A stretch of DNA of 64,000 nt from Azophilus sp965220425. Its GTDB lineage: Bacteria; Pseudomonadota; Gammaproteobacteria; Pseudomonadales; Azotimanducaceae. The stretch's first letter is position 1. Each line of letters starts with the position of its first letter. Of the stretch, positions 50,388-59,535 are shown one piece after another. The notes below the pieces were generated by a model. It did no database searches, was not told the DNA's origin, and saw only the letters and a program-made list of their open reading frames with translations. The position numbers were made by a program, and so were the translations under genes. Location of the stretch: NCBI GenBank assembly GCA_965220425.1, contig OZ244830.1, positions 1,674,001 to 1,738,000 of the forward strand, read 5' to 3'.

Positions 50388-51989
50388 TCAGGAACTGCAG
50401 GACAACATGGAGCATCCCGGCCTGTGGCGCGCCCATTCGGGCCGCCTGGCGGCAAGGTCGTCGTGTTCCGGTTGTTCGTCGCAGGGGCGCCGTAGCAGTT
50501 CCAGGAGCCGGTTGACCATCGAATAGTCACCGGCTTCCGCCTTGTCGATTGCCAGTTGTGCGAGATAGTTGCGCAGCACGTATTTGGGATTGACGGCGTT
50601 CATGGCGGCTCGGCGCGCCTCCCGGCCGGGATTGTCCCGCCGTGCGCGGCCGATGTAGCTGTCGAGCCATGCGAGGATGCGCGCGCGTTTGTCCCCGGCG
50701 ACCTCGGCGGGCCGGTACCAGGCGTCGGCAAGCGCCGCGATCCCGGCCTCGCCCGTACCGCCCAGGTCGATGTCCGCAAGACCCCGGAAAAAGATGGTCA
50801 TGTCCGTCTCGGTAAGGCGGAACAGTTGCTCCAGGTCGTTGCAGAGCGGCTGGTCCACCGATGGTTCGAATGCCTTGAAGCCGAGCTTGCGCGCCATCAT
50901 GCCCTGGTGACCCGCCTGGTAGCCGGTGGCGAACTCGCGCAGCGCGGCCTCCAGCGGCTCCGCCTGGCCGACGATCGGATAGATCGCGTTGGCAAGCTGC
51001 AGCAGGTTCCATTGGGCGACCGCGGGCTGGTGCCCGAACCGGTAGCGGCGGGTAGCGGCATCCGTGGTATTCGGAGTCCAGTCGGGATCGTAGTCCTCCA
51101 GCCAGCCGTACGGCCCGTAGTCTATGGTCAGGCCCAGAATCGACATGTTGTCGGTGTTCATGACGCCGTGCACGAATCCCACCCGCATCCAGTGAACGAT
51201 CATGTCCCCGGTGCGACGGCACACCTCCCTGAACAACTCGATGGTGCGCCCGGCGCCGGCCGGACGCCCGGCCAGTTCCGGAAAGTCCGATTCGATCGTG
51301 AAGTCGGTGAATCGGCGCAGCAGTTCGATTTCGCCCCGGGCGGCGAGCATCTGAAAATGACCGAAGCGGGTGAACGAGGGAGCCACCCGGCAGACAACGG
51401 CCCCCGGTTCGGGGGCCGGGCGCCCGTCGTAGAGCATGTCGCGGATCGCCTCATCGCCGGTGAGTGCGAGACTCAGCGCCCGGGTGGTCGGCACGCCCAG
51501 GTGGTACATCGCCTCGCTGCACAGGAACTCGCGGACCGACGAGCGCAGCACCGCCAATCCGTCTGCAGTGCGGGAATAGGGCGTCAGTCCCGCCCCCTTG
51601 AGTTGCAGCGTCCAGTGTTCACCCCGGCCGTTGACTGTTTCCCCCAGATTGATGGCGCGTCCGTCGCCGAGTTGCCCAGCCCAGTTTCCGAACTGATGGC
51701 CGCCGTAACAGGTGGCGTGCGGGTCCATGCCGGGAAGCGTTCGGTTGCCGGCGAAGACCTTCAGGAACGTTTCGGATTCACACTCCTCCGGGCGCAAGCC
51801 GACCAACTCGGCAACCTCCCTGGCGTAGGCGACCAGCCGCGGCGCGGGCGCCTGCCTGGGTGTCACCCGGGAGTAGCAGGCATTGCCCACCTGCCGGACA
51901 GCGTTCATCGATTGCGGGTCCGCGGGCAAGGCACGGACGAACCGGTTGTCGAAACGCATGGAGTCGAGGGTGTAACCGGTTGCTTGCAA
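50388..51989 (-). CDS. selO: Protein adenylyltransferase SelO (YdiU)
   Basis: SelO is a pseudokinase-fold enzyme that transfers AMP to proteins and guards against oxidative stress. Seen are LQLKGAGLTPYSR (ATP-binding Lys), RVGFVHGVMNTDNMSILG (catalytic-loop Asp-Asn), IDYGPYGWLED (metal Asp) and the C-terminal redox motif CSMLSCSS. The 533-residue frame starts at TTG 51989; ATG 51959 (MRFDNRFVRALP) is the other choice, and homologues often have a few residues before LDxxxFDNRF. No Shine-Dalgarno sequence is clear for either. Confidence 0.93.
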   Translation of the reverse strand: MQATGYTLDSMRFDNRFVRALPADPQSMNAVRQVGNACYSRVTPRQAPAPRLVAYAREVAELVGLRPEECESETFLKVFAGNRTLPGMDPHATCYGGHQFGNWAGQLGDGRAINLGETVNGRGEHWTLQLKGAGLTPYSRTADGLAVLRSSVREFLCSEAMYHLGVPTTRALSLALTGDEAIRDMLYDGRPAPEPGAVVCRVAPSFTRFGHFQMLAARGEIELLRRFTDFTIESDFPELAGRPAGAGRTIELFREVCRRTGDMIVHWMRVGFVHGVMNTDNMSILGLTIDYGPYGWLEDYDPDWTPNTTDAATRRYRFGHQPAVAQWNLLQLANAIYPIVGQAEPLEAALREFATGYQAGHQGMMARKLGFKAFEPSVDQPLCNDLEQLFRLTETDMTIFFRGLADIDLGGTGEAGIAALADAWYRPAEVAGDKRARILAWLDSYIGRARRDNPGREARRAAMNAVNPKYVLRNYLAQLAIDKAEAGDYSMVNRLLELLRRPCDEQPEHDDLAARRPEWARHRPGCSMLSCSS

Positions 51990-52209
51990 CGGGGCGCTTC
52001 ACGACGCTGACAATTCGCCGGCAAGTATGGAGAGAGACGGGGAAGAAGGCCACATCTGGCGAGGGGAGTCCCATCGGCCCGGACCTTGATGCGCTCTTGC
52101 GGGGTAAATTGGCGGAACCCGGATAAAGTGATACGAAATTTACAATTGGACTATCGAATTTGTATCGCTTTGTGATAGTTTGGCGCAGGCGCCACGACAG
52201 GAGCTGGCC

Positions 52210-53166
52210 GTGTCCGAGGCCCGGGATCTTCAAGCGCGGTTTCAAGCGCGGATCGACAACGAAGAGCGTATCGAACCCAAGGACTGGATGCCGGACGCCT
52301 ATCGCAAGACCCTCATCCGGCAGATTTCCCAGCATGCGCATTCCGAGGTGATCGGCATGCAGCCCGAGGGATCCTGGATCACCCGTGCGCCGTCGCTGAA
52401 GCGCAAGACCATCCTGCTCTCCAAGGTCCAGGACGAGGGTGGCCATGGCCTTTATCTCTACAGCGCGGCGGAAACCCTGGGCGCGAGCCGCGAGGAGATG
52501 ATCGCCGCGCTGCACGAGGAACGGTCGAAATACTCCTCTATCTTCAACTACCCGGCGCTGACCTGGGCCGATATTGGCGCCATCGGCTGGCTGGTGGACA
52601 GCGCCGCCATCGTCAACCAGATCCCCTTGCAGCGTTGCTCCTACGGCCCCTATGCGCGGGCCATGGTGCGCATCTGCAAGGAGGAGAGTTTCCACCAGCG
52701 CCAGGGCTACGACATCATGGTTACGCTGGCCACGGGAACCCCGGAGCAGAAGGCCATGGCCCAGGATGCCCTGAACCGCTGGTGGTGGCCGAGCGTCCAG
52801 ATGTTCGGGCCGCCCGATGAGGAATCCAGACACTCCGCCCAGTCGATGGCATGGAAGATCAAGCGCTATTCCAATGACGAACTGCGGCAGAAATACATCG
52901 ACCAGGCGGTAGAGCAGGCGAAAGCGCTCGGGCTCGAGATTCCCGATCCGGACCTCGAATGGGACGATGCAACGGGCCATTACCGTACCGGCTCCATCGA
53001 CTGGGACGAATTCAACCGGGTGGTGGCGGGCGACGGCCCGTGCAACCGCGAGCGGTTGGCTGCCCACCGGCGCGTTCACGAAGAGGGCGCCTGGGTGCGG
53101 GAGGCGGTGGCAGCCCATGCGGAAAAACAGGCGCGGCGAAGCGCCTCATCTGGCCGCCCGTGGTAA
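52210..53166 (+). CDS. paaA: Phenylacetyl-CoA epoxidase catalytic subunit PaaA
   Basis: PaaA is the di-iron subunit that epoxidises phenylacetyl-CoA. The 318-residue protein has the ferritin-like iron motifs KVQDEGGHGLYLYSAAE (Glu/His pair) and CKEESFHQRQGYD (EExxH). GTG 52210 is chosen because AGGAG at 52199-52203 sits 6 bases away and gives the family opening; a TTG ten codons upstream is less likely. paaB, paaC and paaE follow, and the pathway regulator paaX ends the run. Confidence 0.95.
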   Translation: MSEARDLQARFQARIDNEERIEPKDWMPDAYRKTLIRQISQHAHSEVIGMQPEGSWITRAPSLKRKTILLSKVQDEGGHGLYLYSAAETLGASREEMIAALHEERSKYSSIFNYPALTWADIGAIGWLVDSAAIVNQIPLQRCSYGPYARAMVRICKEESFHQRQGYDIMVTLATGTPEQKAMAQDALNRWWWPSVQMFGPPDEESRHSAQSMAWKIKRYSNDELRQKYIDQAVEQAKALGLEIPDPDLEWDDATGHYRTGSIDWDEFNRVVAGDGPCNRERLAAHRRVHEEGAWVREAVAAHAEKQARRSASSGRPW

Positions 53167-53282
53167 AAGTTCCGCGTCGCACCGAGACCGGCGAGGCGCC
53201 CGGCTGGCAAGCCGCGCCAGGTGACTCGGCCCCGGCGCATGCAACGGCGGTTGCCGGTGAGCAGGAGGCATAGAGGCCGGAA

Positions 53283-53567
53283 ATGGCTGAGATGATGCCG
53301 CTCTACGAAGTATTCGTGCGCGCCCGGCGGGGCCTGGAACATCGGCATGCCGGCAGCCTGCGCGCCCAGGATGCGGAAATGGCGCTGCAATACGCTCGGG
53401 AGATCTATACCCGGCGACGGGAAGGCGTCAGCCTCTGGGTGGTGCGTTCCAGCGACATCGTCGCTTCCCAGGAAGAGGACGCGCCCGCCTTCTTCGACCC
53501 CGCCGACGACAAGCCCTATCGGCAGGCAACCTGGTATGAGCTGCCCGAGGGAGTGAAAAACCTGTGA
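53283..53567 (+). CDS. paaB: Phenylacetyl-CoA epoxidase subunit PaaB
   Basis: A 94-residue subunit of the epoxidase complex, recognised by LYEVFVRARRGLEHRHAGSL, ALQYAREIYTRR and the ending YRQATWYELPEGVKNL. PaaB stabilises the complex and is needed for activity. It follows paaA by 116 bases, a wider gap than usual, and overlaps paaC by 4 bases. Confidence 0.95.
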   Translation: MAEMMPLYEVFVRARRGLEHRHAGSLRAQDAEMALQYAREIYTRRREGVSLWVVRSSDIVASQEEDAPAFFDPADDKPYRQATWYELPEGVKNL

Positions 53568-54304
53568 GCCTGCTCGACTCGGTAGTCGCGCTCGCCGACG
53601 ATGCCCTCGTACTCGGACACCGTCTTTCCGAGTGGTGCGGCAAGGCGCCGTTCCTGGAGGAAGACCTGGCCATGACCAACACCGCCCTGGACCTGCTCGG
53701 GCGGGCGCGCGCGCTTTACGGCTATGCCGAGACGATGGGCGGGCGCAACGAGGACGAATACGCCTATCTGCGCGATGCCCCGGAATACCGGAATCTCCTG
53801 ATCTACGAACTGCCCGGCGACGATTTCGCCGTGGCTTATGCCCGCCAGTTCCTGGTGGACGTATTCGACCACCTGTTTCTTGCGGAGCTTGCCGGCAGCA
53901 CGGACGCCACACTCGCGGAGTTCGCGGCGAAATGCCACAAGGAATCCGCCTATCACCGGCGCCACTCGGGCGAGTGGCTGTTGCGCCTGGGCGACGGCAC
54001 GGAAGAGGGCCACGGGCGCATGCAAACGGCGCTGGAGGATGTCTGGGGGTATCACGCCGAGCTTTTCGAATCGAGTCCCGCGGAGCAGGCGCTGGTGTCG
54101 GCCGGTGTGCTGCCGGACCGGTGCGCGCTGGAAGAATCCTGGACGACGGCAGTGCAGGAGGCCATTCTCACCGCGACACTGAAGGCGCCAGCGAACGGCA
54201 GGCGGGTAACCGGCGGCCGCGCCGGCGTTCACACCGAACATCTGGGTATCATGCTGGCACAGATGCAGCACCTGCCCCGCACCTATCCCGGGGCTCGTTG
54301 GTAG
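53564..54304 (+). CDS. paaC: Phenylacetyl-CoA epoxidase subunit PaaC
   Basis: The structural ferritin-like subunit paired with PaaA, 246 residues. Conserved segments include LADDALVLGHRLSEWCGKAP, EDLAMTNTALDLLGRARALY and LPGDDFAVAYARQFLVDVF. Here the iron sites are incomplete, as expected for PaaC. It overlaps paaB by 4 bases; paaE follows after 28 bases with no paaD in between. Confidence 0.95.
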   Translation: MSLLDSVVALADDALVLGHRLSEWCGKAPFLEEDLAMTNTALDLLGRARALYGYAETMGGRNEDEYAYLRDAPEYRNLLIYELPGDDFAVAYARQFLVDVFDHLFLAELAGSTDATLAEFAAKCHKESAYHRRHSGEWLLRLGDGTEEGHGRMQTALEDVWGYHAELFESSPAEQALVSAGVLPDRCALEESWTTAVQEAILTATLKAPANGRRVTGGRAGVHTEHLGIMLAQMQHLPRTYPGARW

Positions 54305-54332
54305 CCCGGTCGGCATCTGTCGCTCATCCGGC

Positions 54333-55409
54333 ATGGCTTTTCATAGTCTTGAAGTGGCGCAGGTAGAGCCTGAGACGGCGAATGCGGTCCGGATCACCCT
54401 CCACGTGCCCCCGGCGCTGGCGCCGCAATACGAATTCATCCCGGGCCAGTACCTGACTTTGGAGCGCATCGTCGATGCGGAACCGGTGCGCCGCTCCTAT
54501 TCCATATGCAGCATCCCCGGCGAGCCGCTGGAGGTGGGCATCAAGCTGCAGCCCGGGGGCCGTTTCAGCACCTACGCCAACCGGGCCATGCGGGCGGGCG
54601 ATCGACTCGAGGTGGCAACGCCGGAGGGACGGTTCGTCCAGGCCAATGGCAGCCGGAGAGGCTTGAGCTACTTCTGCATCGCGGCCGGCAGCGGTATCAC
54701 GCCCGTGCTGTCGATCGTTCGCGCCACCCTCGAGGACAACCCCACCAGCCAGGTCACGCTCCTGTACGGCAACAAGACGACGGCCTCGATGATGTTTCGC
54801 CACGACCTGCTGGCACTGAAGAACCGCTACCTCGACCGGTTCCACCTGATCCCCGTTTTCAGCGAGGAACTGCAGGACAACGAGTTGTTCAACGGCCGCA
54901 TCGACAACGCCAAGGGCGCGGAGTTCATCAAGTGCCTGTTTCCTCTCGACGGTTTCGATGAGTTCTATCTGTGCGGGCCCGAGTCGATGGTCTCGGAAGT
55001 CACCCGCGGGCTGCGCGACGAAGGCGTCGCCCCGGAGCGCATCCACTTTGAACTGTTCTCGGCGTCCGCCGATGACGCGGCGGAACGCATCCGCAAACAC
55101 GAGCAGCGGGCGCGCCTTTACGGCAGGGATGCAGCCAGGGTGTCGGTGCGGCTGAACGCCAAGCGCCATTTCTTCGACCTGGAATACAACGGCGAGAACC
55201 TGCTCGACCGGGCCGGCGCCATGGGCCTGGACGTGCCTTTCTCCTGCAAGGACGGTGTGTGCGCCACCTGCAAGGCCCGGGTGCTCGAAGGACGGGTGGA
55301 AATGGATGTCAACCACGCCCTGTCGGAGCGGGAACTCGCCGACGGCTTTGTCCTCACCTGTCAGAGCCATCCCGTTTCGTCGCGGGTCGTCCTGGACTTC
55401 GACGTATGA
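54333..55409 (+). CDS. paaE: Phenylacetyl-CoA epoxidase reductase subunit PaaE
   Basis: PaaE passes electrons from NADPH to the di-iron centre. The 358-residue protein has an FAD domain (FIPGQYLTLE, RRSYSICS), an NADP domain (CIAAGSGITPVLSIV, YLCGPESM) and a C-terminal plant-type 2Fe-2S ferredoxin (FSCKDGVCATCKARV with a final TCQSHP Cys). It overlaps paaX by 4 bases. PaaD, thought to help mature this Fe-S cluster, is not encoded next to it. Confidence 0.95.
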   Translation: MAFHSLEVAQVEPETANAVRITLHVPPALAPQYEFIPGQYLTLERIVDAEPVRRSYSICSIPGEPLEVGIKLQPGGRFSTYANRAMRAGDRLEVATPEGRFVQANGSRRGLSYFCIAAGSGITPVLSIVRATLEDNPTSQVTLLYGNKTTASMMFRHDLLALKNRYLDRFHLIPVFSEELQDNELFNGRIDNAKGAEFIKCLFPLDGFDEFYLCGPESMVSEVTRGLRDEGVAPERIHFELFSASADDAAERIRKHEQRARLYGRDAARVSVRLNAKRHFFDLEYNGENLLDRAGAMGLDVPFSCKDGVCATCKARVLEGRVEMDVNHALSERELADGFVLTCQSHPVSSRVVLDFDV

Positions 55410-56314
55410 ACCTGGAGCGGTTCGCGGAATCCCTGATCGCCCGGCCCGGCAAGGCCCGCTCCCTGCTTGTCACGTTTTTCGGCGATGTCGTTTCCGTGCA
55501 GCCGGCGCCCGTCTGGTTGGGCAGCCTGATTGCCGTGATGGGCAGGCTCGGCCTCGGGGAGCACCTGGTGCGCACCACCTGCAACCGCCTGGCGCGGGAA
55601 GGCTGGCTCAAGTCCCACCGTCGGGGACGCCGCAGCTACTACCACTTCAGCGACCACGGCGCGCGGCAGTACCGGCGCGCGGCCTATCGCATCTACGCGC
55701 CCCGCAAGCCGGACTGGGACGGTTACTGGACCATCGCGCTGACCCGCGGGTTGGATGCGGCTCGCCGGGCCGAGCTGGAACGGCAACTGGGCTGGCTGGG
55801 GTTCGGCCGGGCCGGGTCCGACACCCTCGTGCGGGCTGGTTTCGGCGAGGACTACCGGGCGGTGCTGACCGAACTCGGTCTCGAGGTGCCCGTTTTCCGT
55901 GCGGAAAGCGGTTCGCTCGGCAGCACGGAACTGGAATTGTGCCGCAAGGCCTGGGCTGTCGATGCGCTCGAGCACGAGTACGGGCGGTTCGTCGATCGTT
56001 ACGCTTCCCTGGCCGATGCGGCTGTGCCGGCGCCAGGGACGGCATACCGGCTCCGGCTGATGCTGATTCACGAGTATCGCCGCATCGTGCTGACCGACCC
56101 CGAACTTCCTTCCGGCCTGTTGCCTCCGGACTGGCCCGGCGACCGGGCCCGGACGCTCACCGCGCGCCTGTATCACCACTGGCTCGAGGCCTCGGAACAG
56201 TGGCTGGCCGAGCATCTCGAACCGGAAAAAGGCGTCTGGCCGGCGCATTCGGCCACGGCCCAGGCCCGTTTCAGGGACGCTACCTGGTCGCGCCGCCGGG
56301 TCGTGCTGGCCTGA
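55406..56314 (+). CDS. paaX: Phenylacetate-responsive regulator PaaX
   Basis: A 302-residue PaaX-family transcription factor, normally a repressor released by phenylacetyl-CoA. The N-terminal winged helix (ARSLLVTFFGDVVSV, WLGSLIAVMGRLGL, LVRTTCNRLAREGWL) and the C-terminal effector region (WDGYWTIALTRGLD, LRLMLIHEYRRIVLTDPELP) are complete. ATG 55406 overlaps the paaE stop by 4 bases, so the regulator is co-transcribed with its target genes; an upstream frame is only a shadow of paaE. Confidence 0.94.
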   Translation: MNLERFAESLIARPGKARSLLVTFFGDVVSVQPAPVWLGSLIAVMGRLGLGEHLVRTTCNRLAREGWLKSHRRGRRSYYHFSDHGARQYRRAAYRIYAPRKPDWDGYWTIALTRGLDAARRAELERQLGWLGFGRAGSDTLVRAGFGEDYRAVLTELGLEVPVFRAESGSLGSTELELCRKAWAVDALEHEYGRFVDRYASLADAAVPAPGTAYRLRLMLIHEYRRIVLTDPELPSGLLPPDWPGDRARTLTARLYHHWLEASEQWLAEHLEPEKGVWPAHSATAQARFRDATWSRRRVVLA

Positions 56315-56400
56315 CCCGCGGCTCTCACCGCCTCTCGCCGAGCCGAGTCATGTACCGCGGCCGGAATCCGGCGCAATCGCCCCGGATTCCCGCCAGCACG

Positions 56401-56406
56401 TATAAT
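56401..56406 (+). promoter_or_regulatory. Perfect -10 box (TATAAT) before the aldehyde dehydrogenase gene
   Basis: TATAAT lies 44 bases before the gene start in an otherwise GC-rich 136-base gap. No clear -35 is visible at 17-base spacing. It suggests that the dehydrogenase gene has its own promoter separate from the paa genes. Confidence 0.35.
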
Positions 56407-56450
56407 CCCGTGGCGGACGCGAGTGCGCTGACGAGGACGAGGAGAACCCG

Positions 56451-57914
56451 ATGCAACTGGCAGATCCTGGACTGCTGAAGACGCAGGCATTCATTCACGG
56501 CAACTGGGTCGATGCGGACAGCGGCGCCACCACGCCCGTCCGCAATCCGGCCAATGGCGCGACGGTCGCACAGGTCGCCCGCTGCGGCGGCGCCGAGACT
56601 CGCCGGGCCATCGAAGCGGCGAGCCGGGCCTTTCGTGACTGGCGGCGGCGAACGGCCAAGGAGCGGGCCGGGATGCTGCGCCGCTGGTTCGACCTGATGA
56701 TGGCGCACCAGGAAGACCTGGCGGTCATCATGACCGCGGAACAGGGCAAGCCGCTGGCGGAGTCCCGGGGCGAGATCGCCTACGGCGCCGCGTTCATCGA
56801 GTGGTTCGCCGAGGAAGCCCGGCGCGTCTATGGGGACACGATCCCGGGGCCGGCCAACGACAGGCGTATCGTCACCATCAAACAACCCGTGGGCGTCGTC
56901 GCCTGCATCACGCCGTGGAACTTCCCCAACGCCATGCTCACGCGCAAGGTCGGCCCGGCACTGGCGGCGGGGTGCACCGTGGTCTGCAAACCCGCCAGCG
57001 CCACGCCGCTCTCGGCGCTCGCCATTGCCGAACTGGCCGTGCGCGCCGGAATTCCCGCGGGCGTCATCAACGTACTCGCCGGCGAAACCCGCGCGATCGG
57101 CGCGGAACTCACCGCCAGCCCGGAGGTGCGCAAATTGACGTTCACCGGTTCCACGGAGGTCGGCAAGCAACTGATCGAACAGTGCGCGGCGACGGTCAAG
57201 CGTACGTCCATGGAACTCGGCGGCAACGCGCCCTTCATCGTCTTCGACGATGCCGATCTCGATGCCGCGGTGCAGGGCGCCCTGGTCTGCAAGTACCGCA
57301 ATGCCGGCCAGACCTGCGTATGCGCCAACCGGATCCTGGTGCAGTCGGGTATCTACGATGCGTTCGCGGAACGGTTGTCCGCCGCCGTACGCGCATTCAG
57401 CGTCGGCGACGGCATGGCTCCGGGGACGGTGATCGGCCCGCTGATTAACCGGAGCGCCGCCGATAGCGTGCTCGGCATGGTCGATGACGCGGTGGACCTG
57501 GGCGCCGAGATTCTTGCCGGCGGCAAGCGCGCCGCGAACGGGGAGTGCTTCGTGGAACCGACCGTGCTTGCCGGCGTTCGCCGCGACATGCGCGTATTCC
57601 GCGAAGAGATCTTCGGACCCGTGGCGCCCCTGGTGAAATTCGACACCGAGGAAGAAGCCATCGAACTCGCCAACGACACCGAGTATGGCCTGGCGGCCTA
57701 TTTCTACTGCCGGGACATCGGCCGCGTCTGGCGCATGGCCGAGAGTCTCGACTACGGCATCGTCGGCATCAACGAGGGCATCGTCTCCAACGAAGCCGCG
57801 CCCTTCGGCGGCGTCAAGGAATCCGGCATCGGCCGCGAGGGATCGAAGTACGGCATGGACGAGTACCTGGAAATCAAGTACCTGTGCATGGGTGGAATCG
57901 AGCCGGCGGCCTAG
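56451..57914 (+). CDS. gabD: NAD(P)-dependent succinate-semialdehyde-type dehydrogenase
   Basis: A 487-residue aldehyde dehydrogenase of the GabD group. Catalytic features are TPWNFPNAM (with Asn), FTGSTEVGKQL (cofactor), MELGGNAPFIVFDDADLD (Glu, at about 255) and the nucleophile Cys in GQTCVCANRI (about 288). It should oxidise succinate semialdehyde to succinate. The location next to paaX suggests it may serve aromatic degradation, but its own TATAAT argues for independent control. Its stop overlaps the convergent membrane gene by 4 bases. Confidence 0.92.
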   Translation: MQLADPGLLKTQAFIHGNWVDADSGATTPVRNPANGATVAQVARCGGAETRRAIEAASRAFRDWRRRTAKERAGMLRRWFDLMMAHQEDLAVIMTAEQGKPLAESRGEIAYGAAFIEWFAEEARRVYGDTIPGPANDRRIVTIKQPVGVVACITPWNFPNAMLTRKVGPALAAGCTVVCKPASATPLSALAIAELAVRAGIPAGVINVLAGETRAIGAELTASPEVRKLTFTGSTEVGKQLIEQCAATVKRTSMELGGNAPFIVFDDADLDAAVQGALVCKYRNAGQTCVCANRILVQSGIYDAFAERLSAAVRAFSVGDGMAPGTVIGPLINRSAADSVLGMVDDAVDLGAEILAGGKRAANGECFVEPTVLAGVRRDMRVFREEIFGPVAPLVKFDTEEEAIELANDTEYGLAAYFYCRDIGRVWRMAESLDYGIVGINEGIVSNEAAPFGGVKESGIGREGSKYGMDEYLEIKYLCMGGIEPAA

Positions 57915-58405
57915 CCCGCAACCAGTGCGTACAGCGCCAGAACCACGGTGAACGACAGGATGCCCGCCAGCAACCCCACCAGCGCGGACCGGAACAGGCC
58001 GTGTAGCTGCCCGCCGCGTTCGGCGTAGTAACCGATGCTGGCCCCTTGCAGACGGCTCGCCAGCAGGTAGGCGAGCCCCGCCTGTCCCAGGGCGAATATC
58101 AGGGCGACCCAGAAGCTGGGCGGCGCTGCCCAGCTTGCAAGGAGTACCAGCGCATAGAGAGCCATCCCGCCGATGAGGGTTTGCCTGGCAAGCCTCGCCG
58201 AGCCGAACGTGACGTAGTTGTACATCATCATATAGACGCCGGCGATCAGGGAGCCGAGCAGGGTGCCGATGACGATGCCGTCAAGGGAGTACAGGGGCCT
58301 GCCGGTGCGGTTGACGGGCGGTGAAGTCAAGGCGGCGTATCCAGCAGTGCCAGCACCGGCTCCAGGCGCGCGTGGCGGGTCACCGGCCCGGCTGCCATGG
58401 AACAA
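57911..58405 (-). CDS. Small integral membrane protein
   Basis: The 164-residue frame has about four hydrophobic segments: GIVIGTLLGSLIAGVYMMMY, IGGMALYALVLLASWA, FWVALIFALGQAGLAYLLA and SALVGLLAGILSFTVVLALY. I do not recognise a family. The first 35 residues are low-complexity and may lie outside the true gene; translation may start nearer RPLYSLDG. It is convergent with gabD, sharing 4 bases at the stop codons. Confidence 0.6.
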   Translation of the reverse strand: MFHGSRAGDPPRAPGAGAGTAGYAALTSPPVNRTGRPLYSLDGIVIGTLLGSLIAGVYMMMYNYVTFGSARLARQTLIGGMALYALVLLASWAAPPSFWVALIFALGQAGLAYLLASRLQGASIGYYAERGGQLHGLFRSALVGLLAGILSFTVVLALYALVAG

Positions 58406-59535
58406 TTCGTTGACCGATCGATTTTTCGGAATTTCAGGCCGGTTTTATTTGACATGATGCAAGCTGTCGGCGCTCTGGGTCCGGATGGGCATGCGGCGCG
58501 GTCGCCCGGCACGCCAAGCGGGCGCGCTTTCCCGGATTTCCGGGCGCAAGCCTGAGCTTTAAAGGCGCCGGACGACCGCGCCGCATGCCCACTCTCTTCC
58601 GTGGAATCACTGTCGTTCCCTGCGCGTCCGCGATTTACTGAAATCAACCCGTTGATTTAAATACATTTTTTCTCTAATGTCCAGAGAGGGTACTGCTTTC
58701 GCTACGGATCTTATTGCGAGACTCCCTGCGTCCCAGCGGTTCCACCTGCTGCTGAGAAACCGTAACCGTTCGGCCGTCCCGTGGAATCTGCCGGCAGCGA
58801 TGTGCTTCCGTGTCTGTAGCCAGGCAAATCCGTTGTGAAACGGGCGTCATCGCCTTTGTACGCCCATTCCATCACGGCTTGCACGAACGGTTACCTGAAA
58901 CCTGCGTGTTGACATGGCGGACCACTGAGGGCCGCGATTCGTTATGCCCTCGATTTTTGCCGCAACGAACGACAAGGCAGCGATTTCCCGGACGGTGCGG
59001 AGCAGCGGGATTCGGGATCGGCCGATCATAAGACCCGGGGATGAATCTGCCGGGGGCGCGGCACCCGGCACCGCGATTCCCGGTGCTAACCGACTCTTCG
59101 GCGTCACCTTTGCGCAAACAGACTCCGGGGCAAGCAAATGGAGGCGGCTGGAGCGCCAAGAGACGGCCATCGCCACCTGGCCGAAGTCCGCTTGGGGTCA
59201 GGGCAAACGGTACTTGGCGAAATTCGTTTCGTGGACTTGTCGATCAACTCTGAACCGCAGCAACGACACTGATTCGTCGACGAAACCGCCTGCAAGGTGG
59301 CGTTGCGCGGGAATTTCCGGATTCGGCCACCGCCGCAGCGGTGTTCTCGCGCTGCACCACGCGCGGCGGAACATGTTCCATCATTCGATCTAACGGAGCC
59401 GCGTACAATATCGCCAGAGTGTCGCCTATGATCACACTAGAGTGGCCTGGGCAATCGAAGAAGACCGTTGATTGCAGGTGATGTGCCGCTGCGCCGACGT
59501 CTGGATTTTCAACCGTTTTGCGTGAGCGGACGCCA
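58406..59535. other. 1.1-kb intergenic region with no recognisable gene
   Basis: No frame here resembles a known protein or has a convincing start. Apart from the inverted repeat at 58486-58591 I see only AT-richer patches (around 58656-58676, with TTTAAATACATTTTTTC) and a possible -10 (TATGAT near 59427). An undetected small RNA or worn genes are possible. The giant haem protein gene starts at 59536. Confidence 0.5.
58486..58591. repeat. Large inverted repeat (19-bp perfect arms, 106 bp overall)
   Basis: TGGGCATGCGGCGCGGTCG (58486-58504) is matched exactly by its reverse complement at 58573-58591. After a single C/A mismatch the pairing continues for 5 bases (CCGGC 58506-58510 with GCCGG 58567-58571). 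Inside is a third hairpin, CCCGGA-TT-TCCGGG (58531-58544). The whole segment would fold into one long structured stem. It carries no gene. Confidence 0.8.

Noticed and set aside
58810..59393. Small genes in the 1.1-kb gap
   Set aside because: Several frames of 70-150 codons overlap on both strands with no family motif and no ribosome-binding site.
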